From Gammaproteobacteria bacterium (GTDB taxonomy: Bacteria; Pseudomonadota; Gammaproteobacteria; Pseudomonadales; Pseudohongiellaceae): 64,000 nt of DNA. Shown one piece after another: positions 1 through 7,933 of the stretch (positions are counted from its first letter, which is position 1; each line of letters opens with the position of its first letter). Location of the stretch: NCBI GenBank assembly GCA_009844085.1, contig VYCF01000021.1, forward strand, positions 124,001 to 188,000, read 5' to 3'. The notes under the pieces are model-generated. The model did not search any database and was not told where the DNA came from. It saw only the letters and a list, made by a program, of their open reading frames with translations. Both the position numbers and the translations under genes were made by a program.

Positions 1-760
1 CGCCCGTTCGACACTATCCTCCTTGCTCGACCTGGCCGCCGTTCCCGTCGTCAACGAGAACGACAGCGTGGCGACCGACGAGCTTTGCCTCGGCGACAAC
101 GACAATCTGGCGGCGCTGGTTTCCAATCTGATAAATGCAGACGTGATGGTGATCCTGACCGACCAGGACGGGCTGTTCAGCGCCGACCCGCGCAAGAACG
201 CCGAAGCTACCCTGGTTCGGACCGGGAACGCCGGCGATGCGGATCTCGAGCGCCTTGCCGGAACCGGCAGCAGTCTCGGCCGCGGCGGCATGATCACCAA
301 GTTGTCGGCGGCGCGGCTGGCGGCGCGTTCCGGTACGCATACGATCATCGCCAACGGACGCGAACCGGACCTGTTGCTGAAATTGCAAGCCGGCGAAGAA
401 CTCGGCACCTGGCTGCGCGCAGACCGCGAACCCGTCACCGCGAAGAAACAATGGCTGGCGGGTCAATTGACCTTTAAAGGCACTCTAACGCTCGACCAGG
501 GTGCGGTTTCGGTTCTGCGCAGGCATGGCAGAAGCTTGCTGGCGGTGGGCGTTACCGCGACGAGCGGCGAGTATCAGCGTGGGGAAGTCGTCGCCTGCCT
601 TGACGAATCAGGCCGGGAAATCGCCCGGGGCATGGTCAATTACAATAGCGGTGAAGTAGCGCGGCTGCTCGGCCAGGACAGCGGCCGCATCGCCGAATTG
701 CTGGGCTACGCCGGCGAAGAGGAGATCATCCACCGGGATAATCTGGTGCTGACGAAATAG
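1..760 (+). CDS. proB: Glutamate 5-kinase ProB, C-terminal part (start outside window)
   Basis: Glutamate 5-kinase phosphorylates glutamate to gamma-glutamyl phosphate, the first step of proline synthesis in the cytoplasm. The frame is open from base 2 to a TAG at 758-760, showing about 252 of the usual roughly 370 residues, so the start and N-terminal third lie upstream. Seen here are the NEND motif (bases 53-64), the kinase motif GDNDNLAAL, the segment DGLFSADPR, the glycine-rich GRGGMITKL, and a C-terminal PUA-like domain from about base 470. It converges on rpsT with a 6-base gap. Placement next to rpsT and murJ is usual in Pseudomonas-like genomes. Confidence 0.95.
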   Translation, partial: ARSTLSSLLDLAAVPVVNENDSVATDELCLGDNDNLAALVSNLINADVMVILTDQDGLFSADPRKNAEATLVRTGNAGDADLERLAGTGSSLGRGGMITKLSAARLAARSGTHTIIANGREPDLLLKLQAGEELGTWLRADREPVTAKKQWLAGQLTFKGTLTLDQGAVSVLRRHGRSLLAVGVTATSGEYQRGEVVACLDESGREIARGMVNYNSGEVARLLGQDSGRIAELLGYAGEEEIIHRDNLVLTK

Positions 761-766
761 TCGGGG

Positions 767-1030
767 TTACTGCAAAGCCTTTATCGCAGAATTCAGGCGG
801 CTCTTGTGCCTGGCGGCCTTGTTCTTGTGGATAATGCCCTTTTCCGCCATGCGATCGATGATCGGAACGGCGGCCTGGTAAGCCTCTGAGGCGGCCTTGT
901 GGTCCTTGTCGTCGATCGCCGCTCTCACTTTCTTGATATAGGTGCGGACCATGGAACGAAAGGACGCGTTATGACGGCGCCGCTTCTCGTTTTGTCGGGC
1001 GCGCTTGCGCGCCTGGGGGGAATTTGCCAA
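767..1030 (-). CDS. rpsT: 30S ribosomal protein S20
   Basis: Primary 16S rRNA-binding protein of the small subunit. It has 87 residues, the normal family length, and is very basic, with the typical start [18 protein letters not shown] and a lysine/arginine-rich helical body. The start codon is TTG (bases 1028-1030). A strong Shine-Dalgarno (GGAGACCTCC directly upstream on the minus strand) supports it and no ATG lies nearby. E. coli rpsT also starts with UUG, a feature tied to its autoregulation. A promoter with a consensus -35 lies upstream at 1084-1112. Confidence 0.97.
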   Translation of the reverse strand: MANSPQARKRARQNEKRRRHNASFRSMVRTYIKKVRAAIDDKDHKAASEAYQAAVPIIDRMAEKGIIHKNKAARHKSRLNSAIKALQ

Positions 1031-1083
1031 GGAGGTCTCCTCCGTCTCGGCCTGTATTCGAACAGTCCTGAAAAAAGTGCGAC

Positions 1084-1112
1084 ACTATGCCGCTTTAGCC
1101 CGCTTGTGTCAA
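1084..1112 (-). promoter_or_regulatory. Predicted sigma-70 promoter of rpsT
   Basis: Read on the minus strand: a perfect -35 TTGACA (1107-1112), a 17-base spacer and a -10 CATAGT (1084-1089, 4 of 6 matches). Transcription would start near 1077 and give a leader of about 47 bases before the TTG start of rpsT. It lies in the divergent gap with murJ. Confidence 0.65.
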
Positions 1113-1127
1113 TAATCCCGCCGACCC

Positions 1128-2711
1128 GTGAGCCAGATTGAAGCCAGCCCGGCCAGCGCCGGGGAAACGCCCGCCAGCGACGAAGGTCTGCTGAAATCCA
1201 GCGGCGTTACCGGCTCGATGACGATGGTTTCCCGGGTGCTCGGCCTGGTGCGCGATGTCGTGATCGCCCGCCTGTTCGGCGCGGGCGAAGGCGTGGACGC
1301 ATTCTTTCTCGCCAACAAGATTCCCAATTTCATGCGCCGCCTGTTTGCCGAAGGCGCTTTCAACCAGGCTTTCGTGCCGGTGCTTTCGGAATATCGCACC
1401 CGGCGCAGTCATGCCGAAGTGCAGGATCTGGTGAACTCGGTAACCGCCTCGCTGGGAGGCCTGCTTGCGATCGTGACCGTGCTGGTCGTGGTCGCCGCGC
1501 CATTGCTGGCGATGGTCGTCGCTTACGGATTCATCGACGAACCTTACAAGTTCGACACTTTCGTACAGATGTTCCGCATCACCTTTCCCTACCTGCTGCT
1601 GATCTCGATGACGGCAATGTGCGGGGCGGTGCTGAACAGTTACGGATACTTCGCCGGACCCGCGATCACCCCGGCCATGCTCAACCTGTCGCTGATCGGC
1701 TGCTCCTTCCTGCTCGCTCCTTATCTGGGCGAGCCGGCGCTGGCCCTGGCCTGGGGCGTATTGATCGCCGGCGTCGCGCAATTGCTGTTCCAGTTGCCCT
1801 TTCTCATGCATATCCGACTCCTGCCCATGCCCAGGCCGCGGCGCGGACATGAAGGCGTGAGGCGCATCAAGCGGTTGATGCTGCCCGCGCTGTTCGGCGT
1901 TTCGGTGAGCCAGATCAATCTGCTGCTCGATACCGTCATCGCCTCGCTGCTCGTCACCGGCAGCGTTTCCTGGCTGTATTATTCCGACCGCCTGATGGAA
2001 TTGCCCCTGGGCACCTTCGGCATCGCCATCGCGATCGTGGTGCTGCCGAGCCTGTCGCGCAAGCACGCCAGTCAATCCATGGACGAGTTTTCGGCCACGC
2101 TCGACTGGGCTTTCCGACTCGTCTGCCTGATCGCCTTGCCCGCTACGCTGGCGTTGATCCTGATCGCCGAACCCTTGCTCGTAACCTTGTTCCAGAACGA
2201 GAATTTCACCGCATTCGACGTCGAGCGCTCGGCCGCCAGCCTGAGAGCCTACGCGATCGGTCTGGCGGCGTTCATGGCGGTGAAGATCTTCGCGCCGGGA
2301 TTTTATGCACGGCAGAATACGAGTACGCCGGTGCGGATCGGCGTCATCGCCATGACCGTCAACATGGTACTCAACGTGAGTTTCTACCTTTCCGGCTTCG
2401 CCCATGTAGGTCTGGCGCTGGCGACGAGCCTGGCGGCGGTGCTGAACGCGAGCCTGCTGCTGCGCGGACTGCGGCGCGACGGTGTGTTCCGGTTTCAACT
2501 GGGTTGGGGGCGTCTGCTGCTGCAGATGCTGGCGGCCAACGCGGTCATGGTCCTGGTGTTGCTGAGCCTGGCGGGGCAATGGGAGGAATGGATGGAATGG
2601 ACGATCGCCGCCAAGGTCGGCCAGCTTGCCGTACTCGTCCTGGGCGGCTTGCTGGCCTATCTGCTTTCGCTATATGTTTGCGGTCTGCGTCCGCGTCACC
2701 TGTTGCGCTGA
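1128..2711 (+). CDS. murJ: Lipid II flippase MurJ
   Basis: Moves undecaprenyl-linked peptidoglycan precursor (lipid II) across the inner membrane. The 527 residues form an almost wholly hydrophobic polytopic protein of the MVF/MOP superfamily, as expected for about 14 membrane helices. The N-terminal family signature is clear: SMTMVSRVLGLVRDVVIARL followed by FLANKIPNFMRRLFAEGAF, including the conserved arginines. The chosen start is a GTG at 1128 with only a weak ribosome site. It gives a short polar N-terminus of about 24 residues before the first helix. rpsT is divergent upstream. The riboflavin gene ribF, which often follows murJ in related genomes, is not present here. Confidence 0.95.
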   Translation: MSQIEASPASAGETPASDEGLLKSSGVTGSMTMVSRVLGLVRDVVIARLFGAGEGVDAFFLANKIPNFMRRLFAEGAFNQAFVPVLSEYRTRRSHAEVQDLVNSVTASLGGLLAIVTVLVVVAAPLLAMVVAYGFIDEPYKFDTFVQMFRITFPYLLLISMTAMCGAVLNSYGYFAGPAITPAMLNLSLIGCSFLLAPYLGEPALALAWGVLIAGVAQLLFQLPFLMHIRLLPMPRPRRGHEGVRRIKRLMLPALFGVSVSQINLLLDTVIASLLVTGSVSWLYYSDRLMELPLGTFGIAIAIVVLPSLSRKHASQSMDEFSATLDWAFRLVCLIALPATLALILIAEPLLVTLFQNENFTAFDVERSAASLRAYAIGLAAFMAVKIFAPGFYARQNTSTPVRIGVIAMTVNMVLNVSFYLSGFAHVGLALATSLAAVLNASLLLRGLRRDGVFRFQLGWGRLLLQMLAANAVMVLVLLSLAGQWEEWMEWTIAAKVGQLAVLVLGGLLAYLLSLYVCGLRPRHLLR

Positions 2712-2753
2712 AGGGTAGATTTCACTGCAAGAATGAATGATAACTAATTATTT

Positions 2754-3110
2754 ATGAAAAGAGTTTTCAGTTCTGAAATCGCCATTGATGCCTGGCAAGT
2801 CAAAAACCTGTTGGAAGTGGCCGGCATCGACTGCGTAGTGAAAAACGCCGACATGTCCTCGGCTTTCGGCGAAGTGCCTTTCGTCGAGGTAATGCCGGAA
2901 GTCTGGGTGACGAGCCCCGCGGATTACGAAGAAGCGCTTGATATCGTGGACGAATATCTGTACGGCGAAGACGACGACCGGCCCGACTGGCGCTGCTCGA
3001 AATGCCGGGAAAGAAACGACGCGGCTTTCGCGGTCTGCTGGAACTGCCAGACCCCGGCCCGCACCGATCCTCTTTCAGATTCCGGCTCGGACCCGGGTTC
3101 AGCTTCCTAG
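2754..3110 (+). CDS. DUF2007 domain protein with C-terminal zinc ribbon
   Basis: A 118-residue cytoplasmic protein of unknown role. Residues 1-70 match the DUF2007 (putative signal-transducing, PII-like fold) pattern: MKRVFSSEIAIDAWQVKNLL, then a GIDCVVKN strand and a segment running to ADYEEALDIVDEYL. Residues about 81-101 form a short ribbon with two CxxC pairs (WRCSKCRERND and VCWNCQTP), like RanBP2-type zinc fingers, which suggests one bound zinc. The last 15 residues are low-complexity Ser/Asp/Pro. The gene begins 42 bases after murJ and its 3' end overlaps the convergent aminotransferase gene by 12 bases. The domain assignments are from memory of the families; the function is unknown. 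Confidence 0.8.
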   Translation: MKRVFSSEIAIDAWQVKNLLEVAGIDCVVKNADMSSAFGEVPFVEVMPEVWVTSPADYEEALDIVDEYLYGEDDDRPDWRCSKCRERNDAAFAVCWNCQTPARTDPLSDSGSDPGSAS

Positions 3111-4295
3111 CAGTTCGGCAAGACTGCGCACGAGATAACCGATATTCGCCCGGTTGATGCCGGCGATATTGATACGGCCTGACTTTACCAGGTAGATGCT
3201 GTAGTCCCTGACCAGCGATTCGGCCTGCTCCGTCGTGACGCCGAGAAAGGAGAACATGCCTTTCTCGCGCTCGATGAAACCGAAATCCCGCTCGACGCCG
3301 GCAGTGGCCAGTTCGCGCACGAAGGCGGCGCGCAGGCCGTTGATGCGGTCGCGCACCTCCGCCAGTTCGAGTTCCCAGTCCGCGCGCAATCCGTCGTCTT
3401 CCATGATCGTTTGCACGATGGCGGCGCCATGGTCCGGCGGCATCGACCAATTCGCCCTGGCGGTGGCGGCGAGCCGGCTCATGGCCGCTTTCGCCACCGG
3501 ACCGGTGCGGCAGATCACCGACAGGGCGCCGGTACGCTCGCGGTAGAGGCCGAAATTCTTCGAACAGGAACTGACCAGCAACAATTCGGGCAATGATTCC
3601 GCGAGCAGGCGCACGCCGTAAACGTCTTCCTTGAGGCCGTCGCCGAGACCCTGGTAGGCCATGTCGATCAGGACGTTGAACCCCTTGTCCAGGGCCAGGT
3701 CGCGCATTTCCCGCCATTGTTCGCGGCCGAGATCTGCCCCGCAAGGATTGTGGCAGCAGCCGTGCAGCAGCACGACGTCGCCGGCGGCCGCCGCGGACAG
3801 GCTTTCAAACATGGCGTCGAAGCGCACCGAGTGGGAGTCGAAGTCGTAATAGGGGTATGCGGCGATTTCAAGCCCGGCCGCGCCAAGCAGCGGGCGATGA
3901 TTCGGCCAGGTGGGGTCGCTCACCCACACCGTAGCGTCGGGATTCGCCTGGGCGACGAATTCCGCCGCCAGGCGCAGGCCGCCGCAGCCGCCGGGCGTCT
4001 GCAGACTCACCCTGCGCTCGCCAAGGCTTTGCTTCAGCGTCTCGCCGAAAGCCAGCGAGGCGATCGCCTCGTTGAATCCCGCCGCGCCGCCGGCGCCGAC
4101 ATAGGCCTTGCTGTCCTGTTCGGCTAGCAGCGTCTGTTCGGCCTTCTTCACGGCGCGCATGACCGGCGTGTTGCCGTTTTCGTCCTTGTAGACGCCGGCG
4201 CCGAGATCGATCTTGTCCGGATTCGGGTCGGCCCGGTACGCCGGCGTCAGGGCCAGGATGGGGTCGGGCGGGAGCGCTTGCAATGAGTCAAACAT
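3099..4295 (-). CDS. Aspartate/aromatic amino acid aminotransferase (class I, TyrB/AspC type)
   Basis: PLP enzyme exchanging amino groups between aspartate or aromatic amino acids and 2-oxoglutarate. It has 398 residues, the standard length. Visible landmarks are the N-terminal [20 protein letters not shown], the substrate and cofactor segment [12 protein letters not shown] near 178-189, [10 protein letters not shown] near 211-220, and the Schiff-base lysine in [13 protein letters not shown] (Lys about 246). It cannot be assigned to AspC or TyrB by eye. Its start overlaps the 3' end of folD by 8 bases, so the two are probably one transcript. The 3' end overlaps the DUF2007 gene. Confidence 0.93.
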   Translation of the reverse strand: MFDSLQALPPDPILALTPAYRADPNPDKIDLGAGVYKDENGNTPVMRAVKKAEQTLLAEQDSKAYVGAGGAAGFNEAIASLAFGETLKQSLGERRVSLQTPGGCGGLRLAAEFVAQANPDATVWVSDPTWPNHRPLLGAAGLEIAAYPYYDFDSHSVRFDAMFESLSAAAAGDVVLLHGCCHNPCGADLGREQWREMRDLALDKGFNVLIDMAYQGLGDGLKEDVYGVRLLAESLPELLLVSSCSKNFGLYRERTGALSVICRTGPVAKAAMSRLAATARANWSMPPDHGAAIVQTIMEDDGLRADWELELAEVRDRINGLRAAFVRELATAGVERDFGFIEREKGMFSFLGVTTEQAESLVRDYSIYLVKSGRINIAGINRANIGYLVRSLAELLGS

Positions 4296-5193
4296 CGGAT
4301 TCTCGCATTCGATTGTGATAAGCCTTGAGCGTGTTTTGCAGCAGGGAGGCCCGGGTCATCGGCCCGACTCCCCCCGGCACCGGCGTGATCCACGAACATT
4401 TCGGTGCGACCTGGTCGAAATCGACGTCGCCGGCGAGGCGAAAGCCGGACTTTCGGCTCGCATCGGGCACGCGGGTAGTGCCGACATCGATCACCACGGC
4501 GCCGGACCTGACCATGTCGGCGGTGACGAAACCGGGCTTGCCGATGGCTGCGATCAGGATATCGGCGCGGGCGCACAATTCCTTCAGTCCCCGGGTTCGG
4601 CTGTGGGCGATGGTCACGGTGCAATTGCCGGGTCTGGCGTTGCGTGATAGCAGGATCGACATAGGCGTGCCGACGATATTGCTGCGGCCAAGCACGACGC
4701 AGTTTCTTCCTTCGGTCTCGATCCCGTTTCTCGTCAGCAATTCCATGACGCCGTTGGGGGTCGCCGACACGAAAGCGGGCAGCCCGAGGCACATGAGTCC
4801 GACGCTTTGCGGCCCGAAGCCGTCGACATCCTTAGCCGCATCGATCGCCAGGGTGATCCTGTGTTCGTCGATATGCGCCGGCAGCGGCAGTTGCACGATG
4901 AAACCGTCGATGTTTTCGTCCGCATTCAATTCGGCGACCCGGCCGAGCAATTCTTCCTCGCTCGTGTCCGCCTCCATCCGCACCACGGTGGAGTCGAAAC
5001 CGATCTCGTCGCAATCCCTGACCTTGTTGGCGACATAGGTTTCGCTGGCGCCGTCGTCGCCGACGAGCACCGCCGCCAGATGCGGCGCGCGGCGGCCGGA
5101 CGCGAGCAACTCGCCTACCTGTTCGCTGATTTCCCGGCGAATTTGTTCGGAACAGGTTTTTCCGTCTAATATCTGCACGGCCCCAAACCCCAT
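4288..5193 (-). CDS. folD: Bifunctional methylene-THF dehydrogenase / methenyl-THF cyclohydrolase FolD
   Basis: Interconverts 5,10-methylene- and 10-formyl-tetrahydrofolate using NADP, supplying one-carbon units. A start at the ATG of 5193 gives 301 residues, close to the usual 280-300. The open frame extends a further 41 codons upstream but that stretch does not look like FolD. Motifs: [17 protein letters not shown] with the catalytic lysine, the substrate loop QLPLPAHID, the NADP-binding stretch [18 protein letters not shown], and the C-terminal [13 protein letters not shown]. The aminotransferase gene follows in the same direction. A divergent TauE-like gene starts about 125 bases upstream. 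Confidence 0.96.
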   Translation of the reverse strand: MGFGAVQILDGKTCSEQIRREISEQVGELLASGRRAPHLAAVLVGDDGASETYVANKVRDCDEIGFDSTVVRMEADTSEEELLGRVAELNADENIDGFIVQLPLPAHIDEHRITLAIDAAKDVDGFGPQSVGLMCLGLPAFVSATPNGVMELLTRNGIETEGRNCVVLGRSNIVGTPMSILLSRNARPGNCTVTIAHSRTRGLKELCARADILIAAIGKPGFVTADMVRSGAVVIDVGTTRVPDASRKSGFRLAGDVDFDQVAPKCSWITPVPGGVGPMTRASLLQNTLKAYHNRMRESDV

Positions 5194-5318
5194 GAATACT
5201 TCAGCGATCGCAAGAAACTGCCGGACCCGTTTCGACCGGAGGCCCCGGCCGGCGAAAGGTCGGCAATGATAAACAAGCGCCATGACTCGCTCAAGCGCGA
5301 ACGCAGAGGCCATCATCG

Positions 5319-6026
5319 ATGGAAGTGATAATCCCGGTGTTGATCGTCGTCGCCGGCTCCTTCGTGCAAACGGCGATCGGATTCGGCCTTGCGGTAATCG
5401 CCGCGCCGCTGCTTTTCTTCATCGATCCGGCCTATGTCCCCGCGCCGATAACGGTGGCCGCGTTGACGCTGTCCCTGGCCAATGCCTGGCGCTTCCGCCA
5501 TTCGATTTCCCTGGCCGGATTGAAGTTCGCCATTCTGGGAAGAGTGCCGGGCACAGTGGCCGGCGGACTGCTCATATTCTGGATCGACCAGCGCACCCTG
5601 GGATTATGGCTGGGGATTTCGGTACTGGCGGCGGTCTGGCTCAGTTTCGGCAAGGTCGCGTTTCGGCCCACTCACGGCGCCATGTTCTCCGCCGGATTCC
5701 TGTCCGGGTTCATGGGCACAAGTTCGTCCATCGGCGGACCGCCCATGGCGCTCGTGCTGCAGCACCAGACCGCTGATTTCATCCGCGCCAATATGGCGGC
5801 GTTCTTCGTCGTCAGTTGCATCATGAGCCTGGCGATGCTGAGTTTCGTCGGGCGTTTCGGCGAGCAGCATATCCTCCTGTCGCTTCCCTTCATGCCGGCG
5901 AGTCTGCTGGGATACTGGCTGGCCATGCGTTCGGTGCATCTGATCACTTCCCGCATGTTGCGGCTGGGATCCTTGAGCCTGTGCGCCGTCGCCGGACTTG
6001 CCGCGGTGATCTCCTACTGGATGTGA
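5319..6026 (+). CDS. TSUP (TauE/SafE) family membrane permease
   Basis: A 235-residue integral membrane protein with about 7-8 hydrophobic helices and the duplicated layout of the sulfite exporter TauE/SafE family (formerly DUF81). The N-terminal helix carries the typical [20 protein letters not shown]. The second half repeats a small-residue motif, [19 protein letters not shown]. Family members move small anions such as sulfite, sulfoacetate or organosulfonates. The substrate cannot be deduced here because no sulfur-metabolism gene is adjacent. The start ATG at 5319 follows a divergent gap with folD. Confidence 0.85.
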   Translation: MEVIIPVLIVVAGSFVQTAIGFGLAVIAAPLLFFIDPAYVPAPITVAALTLSLANAWRFRHSISLAGLKFAILGRVPGTVAGGLLIFWIDQRTLGLWLGISVLAAVWLSFGKVAFRPTHGAMFSAGFLSGFMGTSSSIGGPPMALVLQHQTADFIRANMAAFFVVSCIMSLAMLSFVGRFGEQHILLSLPFMPASLLGYWLAMRSVHLITSRMLRLGSLSLCAVAGLAAVISYWM

Positions 6027-6051
6027 ACTCGCGAAATCGTGGCTGGATATC

Positions 6052-6079
6052 TTTACACCCCGCCCCCGGATGTTAGACT
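6052..6079 (+). promoter_or_regulatory. Candidate sigma-70 promoter of the small secreted protein gene
   Basis: TTTACA (6052-6057), a 16-base spacer and TAGACT (6074-6079), with a TG dinucleotide one base before the -10 (extended -10). It lies 33 bases upstream of the GTG start at 6112, just after the stop of the TauE-like gene. Match quality is moderate. Confidence 0.4.
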
Positions 6080-6111
6080 GACTGCCCTGTTTTGATTCAG
6101 AGGAAGTCCAG

Positions 6112-6477
6112 GTGAAAAAACTGATCGCAGCGATTCTGATTTGCGCTTTCGCGCCTTTCGTGTACGCCGACAACGACGAAGCGACCGAGGTCATAGCCGG
6201 TGTGCTGATGACCCTCAATCACTTCCCGTCAGACGATGACAAGGCCGCATTGCAGGCGCTTATCGACGATGACAGCGTCGGGCTCGCCTTCAAGGCGGTA
6301 GCGAACGCGGTCATGGGGATTGAGCATTCGGCAAGCGAAGACGGCAAGGCCGCGATGGCGCAAGTGTTGGAAGCCGAGAATGCGGATGCCCGCGCCAAGT
6401 CCCTGGCGCAAGTTGTAATGGATCTGAACCACGGCGCCAGCGACGAAGCCAAGGCGTCTGTGCAGGCATTACTGTAA
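6112..6477 (+). CDS. Small exported protein with three internal repeats, unknown function
   Basis: 121 residues beginning at GTG 6112, preceded by GAGGAAG. Residues 1-19 are a classic Sec signal peptide (MKKLIAAILICAFAPFVYA) with cleavage likely after VYA. The mature part is acidic and consists of three copies of a roughly 24-residue helical unit at about 27-51, 63-87 and 98-121. The shared pattern is VMxLNHxxSxxxKAxxQxL, with spacings of about 36 and 35 residues. It has no cysteine in the mature part and no transmembrane segment, so a soluble periplasmic protein is expected. I recognise no family. A hairpin lies downstream at 6506-6538. Confidence 0.75.
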   Translation: MKKLIAAILICAFAPFVYADNDEATEVIAGVLMTLNHFPSDDDKAALQALIDDDSVGLAFKAVANAVMGIEHSASEDGKAAMAQVLEAENADARAKSLAQVVMDLNHGASDEAKASVQALL

Positions 6478-6505
6478 GCAGCCGCTTCCGCTAACAGTTC
6501 GAACG

Positions 6506-6538
6506 ATGATCCGGCGAAGTTTCGCTTCGCCGGATCAT
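6506..6538. terminator. Perfect hairpin at convergent gene ends
   Basis: Fourteen-base arms (6506-6519 and 6525-6538) around a 5-base loop, GC-rich, in the gap between two convergent genes. The right arm contains the stop codon of the acyltransferase gene. There is no T tract on either side, so it is either a factor-assisted bidirectional end or an mRNA 3' stabiliser rather than a textbook intrinsic terminator. Confidence 0.5.
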
Positions 6539-7110
6539 GCGTTGGCCGCTTTCAGGCCGCGCTTGTCCGCATAGAATTTGCGGATTTCCGCCATGTCATG
6601 CTCCAGGTTCCCGCTGGGCTGATAGAAATCCGCGAAACCCGCTTCCTTTTTCCCCGCATCCACGTAACCGAGCAGAATCGGCACGCCCGCGTTGCTGGCG
6701 ATGTGGTAGAAACCGGTTTTCCAGTGCTGGACCTTGCTGCGCGTGCCTTCCGGCGGCACGAGTACGATCAGTTCGTCGTTCCGTTCGTATTGCCGCACGG
6801 TCTCCCGCACCACGTTGTGAGGCCGGCTGCGGTCGATGGGCAGGCCTCCGAGCCATTTCATCAATCCGGCGAAAGGGAAGGGGAACAGGGTGTGCTTGCC
6901 CATCCAGTAGACGCGCAATCTCAATATCAGCACCGCCATGATCATCAGCGGAAAGTCCCAGTTGCTCGTATGCGGCGCGCCAATCAGCACGCAGCGCTGG
7001 CGGTCGAGTTCGCGGCCGCGGACTTTCCAGCCCGTCAACGCCAGCACCAGGATCGAAATCCAGCGCAGCAGCGGCGTGACAAGCGGAGTGGAGAAAACCG
7101 TCTTTCGCAT
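6535..7110 (-). CDS. PlsC-family acyltransferase (1-acylglycerol-3-phosphate acyltransferase-like)
   Basis: Likely transfers an acyl group to a lysophospholipid or related acceptor at the inner membrane. It has 191 residues from the ATG at 7110, which is preceded by AGGGACAG. The frame is open farther upstream but that part overlaps the nitroreductase gene in another frame. The acyltransferase HX4D motif is present (HTSNWD, residues 47-52) and the PEGTRS motif lies at 120-125. A hydrophobic segment at about 10-28 would anchor it. It is shorter than canonical PlsC (about 245) and resembles the compact family seen in many proteobacteria. It sits 23 bases downstream of the nitroreductase gene. 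Confidence 0.85.
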   Translation of the reverse strand: MRKTVFSTPLVTPLLRWISILVLALTGWKVRGRELDRQRCVLIGAPHTSNWDFPLMIMAVLILRLRVYWMGKHTLFPFPFAGLMKWLGGLPIDRSRPHNVVRETVRQYERNDELIVLVPPEGTRSKVQHWKTGFYHIASNAGVPILLGYVDAGKKEAGFADFYQPSGNLEHDMAEIRKFYADKRGLKAANA

Positions 7111-7133
7111 GGACTGTCCCTGGCCGGAACTAC

Positions 7134-7688
7134 CTACCATTCCCGGAAGTAATCGGCCGGATTTTCCGGCCGCAAGTTCTTGAGATTGCCGGCGGCCGTG
7201 CCCAGATAGAGAAATCCGATAATCTTCTCGTTTCCGGCAAGTCCCAGGCCGTCCATCACGCGCCGGTCGTAAGCCATGGAGCCCGTCCGCCACATCGCCC
7301 CGACGCCCTGGGCATGCGCCGCATTCAACATGTTCTGCGCGGCGGCGCCAGCGGACAGATCCTGCTCTATCGCCGGCACCTTGGGATGCTCCACATGACT
7401 GGCGATCACGACGATGATCATCGGCGCCCGCAAAGTCTTGGCCCGCAGCCGATCTTGCTCCGCGGGCGCCATATCCGGGTCGGAAGCGAGCGCGGCCTCG
7501 ACAAACAACCCGCCGAGTCTTTCGCGCGCCTCGCCGCGAACAATCAGAAACCGCCACGGCCGCAACATCGCATGATCGGCGGCCCGCAAGGCGGCGCGAC
7601 AGATGTTCTCAAGTTGCTCCGCCGCAGGTTCCGGCTCCCCCAGGCGGGGAACCGAATTACGAGTCAAAAGAGCTTCCAGGGCATTCAT
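7134..7688 (-). CDS. Nitroreductase family protein (YdjA-like)
   Basis: FMN-dependent NAD(P)H oxidoreductase of the small nitroreductase fold. It has 184 residues from the ATG at 7688. Family features are an N-terminal helix followed by a basic segment (LLTRNSVPRL), the RPWRFLIVRG strand, and the C-terminal KIIGFLYLGTAAG with a LRPENPADYFREW tail, as in E. coli YdjA. The physiological substrate is unknown. The downstream acyltransferase is probably co-transcribed. Upstream lies the first copy of the large palindromic repeat. Confidence 0.88.
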   Translation of the reverse strand: MNALEALLTRNSVPRLGEPEPAAEQLENICRAALRAADHAMLRPWRFLIVRGEARERLGGLFVEAALASDPDMAPAEQDRLRAKTLRAPMIIVVIASHVEHPKVPAIEQDLSAGAAAQNMLNAAHAQGVGAMWRTGSMAYDRRVMDGLGLAGNEKIIGFLYLGTAAGNLKNLRPENPADYFREW

Positions 7689-7730
7689 TGCAACGGAAGC
7701 ATAAAGCATTGACAGGAACCGCGAAACCGA

Positions 7731-7872
7731 GCCTGCACAGCGTGAGTCGTCGGCGGGCGGAATGGGGTACAGCGGGCGTCCCCGACATGGATGTCGGGGC
7801 CGAAGCCTACAGGGAAGTATTTACGGCGTCCGCTGTACCCCATTCCGCCCGCCGGCGACGGTTCGAAGCCAC
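7731..7872 (+). repeat. Large palindromic intergenic repeat, copy 1
   Basis: First of three related elements in this window. The arms 7751-7775 and 7830-7854 are a perfect 25-base inverted repeat, extended outward to 7746/7859 with one G-T pair and inward by a few wobble pairs. Inside are a second perfect hairpin (about 7780-7799, arms CCCCGACA/TGTCGGGG) and an invariant core (7800-7830) containing CGAAGCCTACAGGGA and GTATTTACGGCGTCC. The unit ends GGTTCGAAGCCAC. It fills the gap between the divergent nitroreductase and radical SAM genes and touches the latter's promoter. It is probably non-coding; the family name is unknown to me. Confidence 0.85.
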
Positions 7873-7886
7873 AATTACGGCTTTAA

Positions 7887-7895
7887 TGCTATAAT
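7887..7895 (+). promoter_or_regulatory. Extended -10 promoter of the radical SAM gene
   Basis: TGCTATAAT, a perfect extended -10 element (TG at 7887-7888, TATAAT at 7890-7895). No convincing -35 lies 17 bases upstream, where repeat copy 1 ends. Transcription would start near 7902 and give a leader of about 32 bases before the ATG at 7934. Confidence 0.55.
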
Positions 7896-7933
7896 TCGCG
7901 CCATCTTGCGATTGGGCGCGATTGGGACAGAAC

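Noticed and set aside
1095-2579. 494-codon open frame antisense to murJ
   Set aside because: Gln/His/Arg/Gly-rich translation typical of the complement of a GC-rich gene; murJ is clearly the real gene.
7688-7894. Open frame containing the peptide GVPDMDVGAEAYREVFTASA, repeated at 19888-20085 as a near-identical peptide
   Set aside because: The similarity comes from the conserved core of the palindromic repeat; copy 3 does not preserve it as protein and the arms encode unrelated residues. Non-coding repeat, not a small-protein family.
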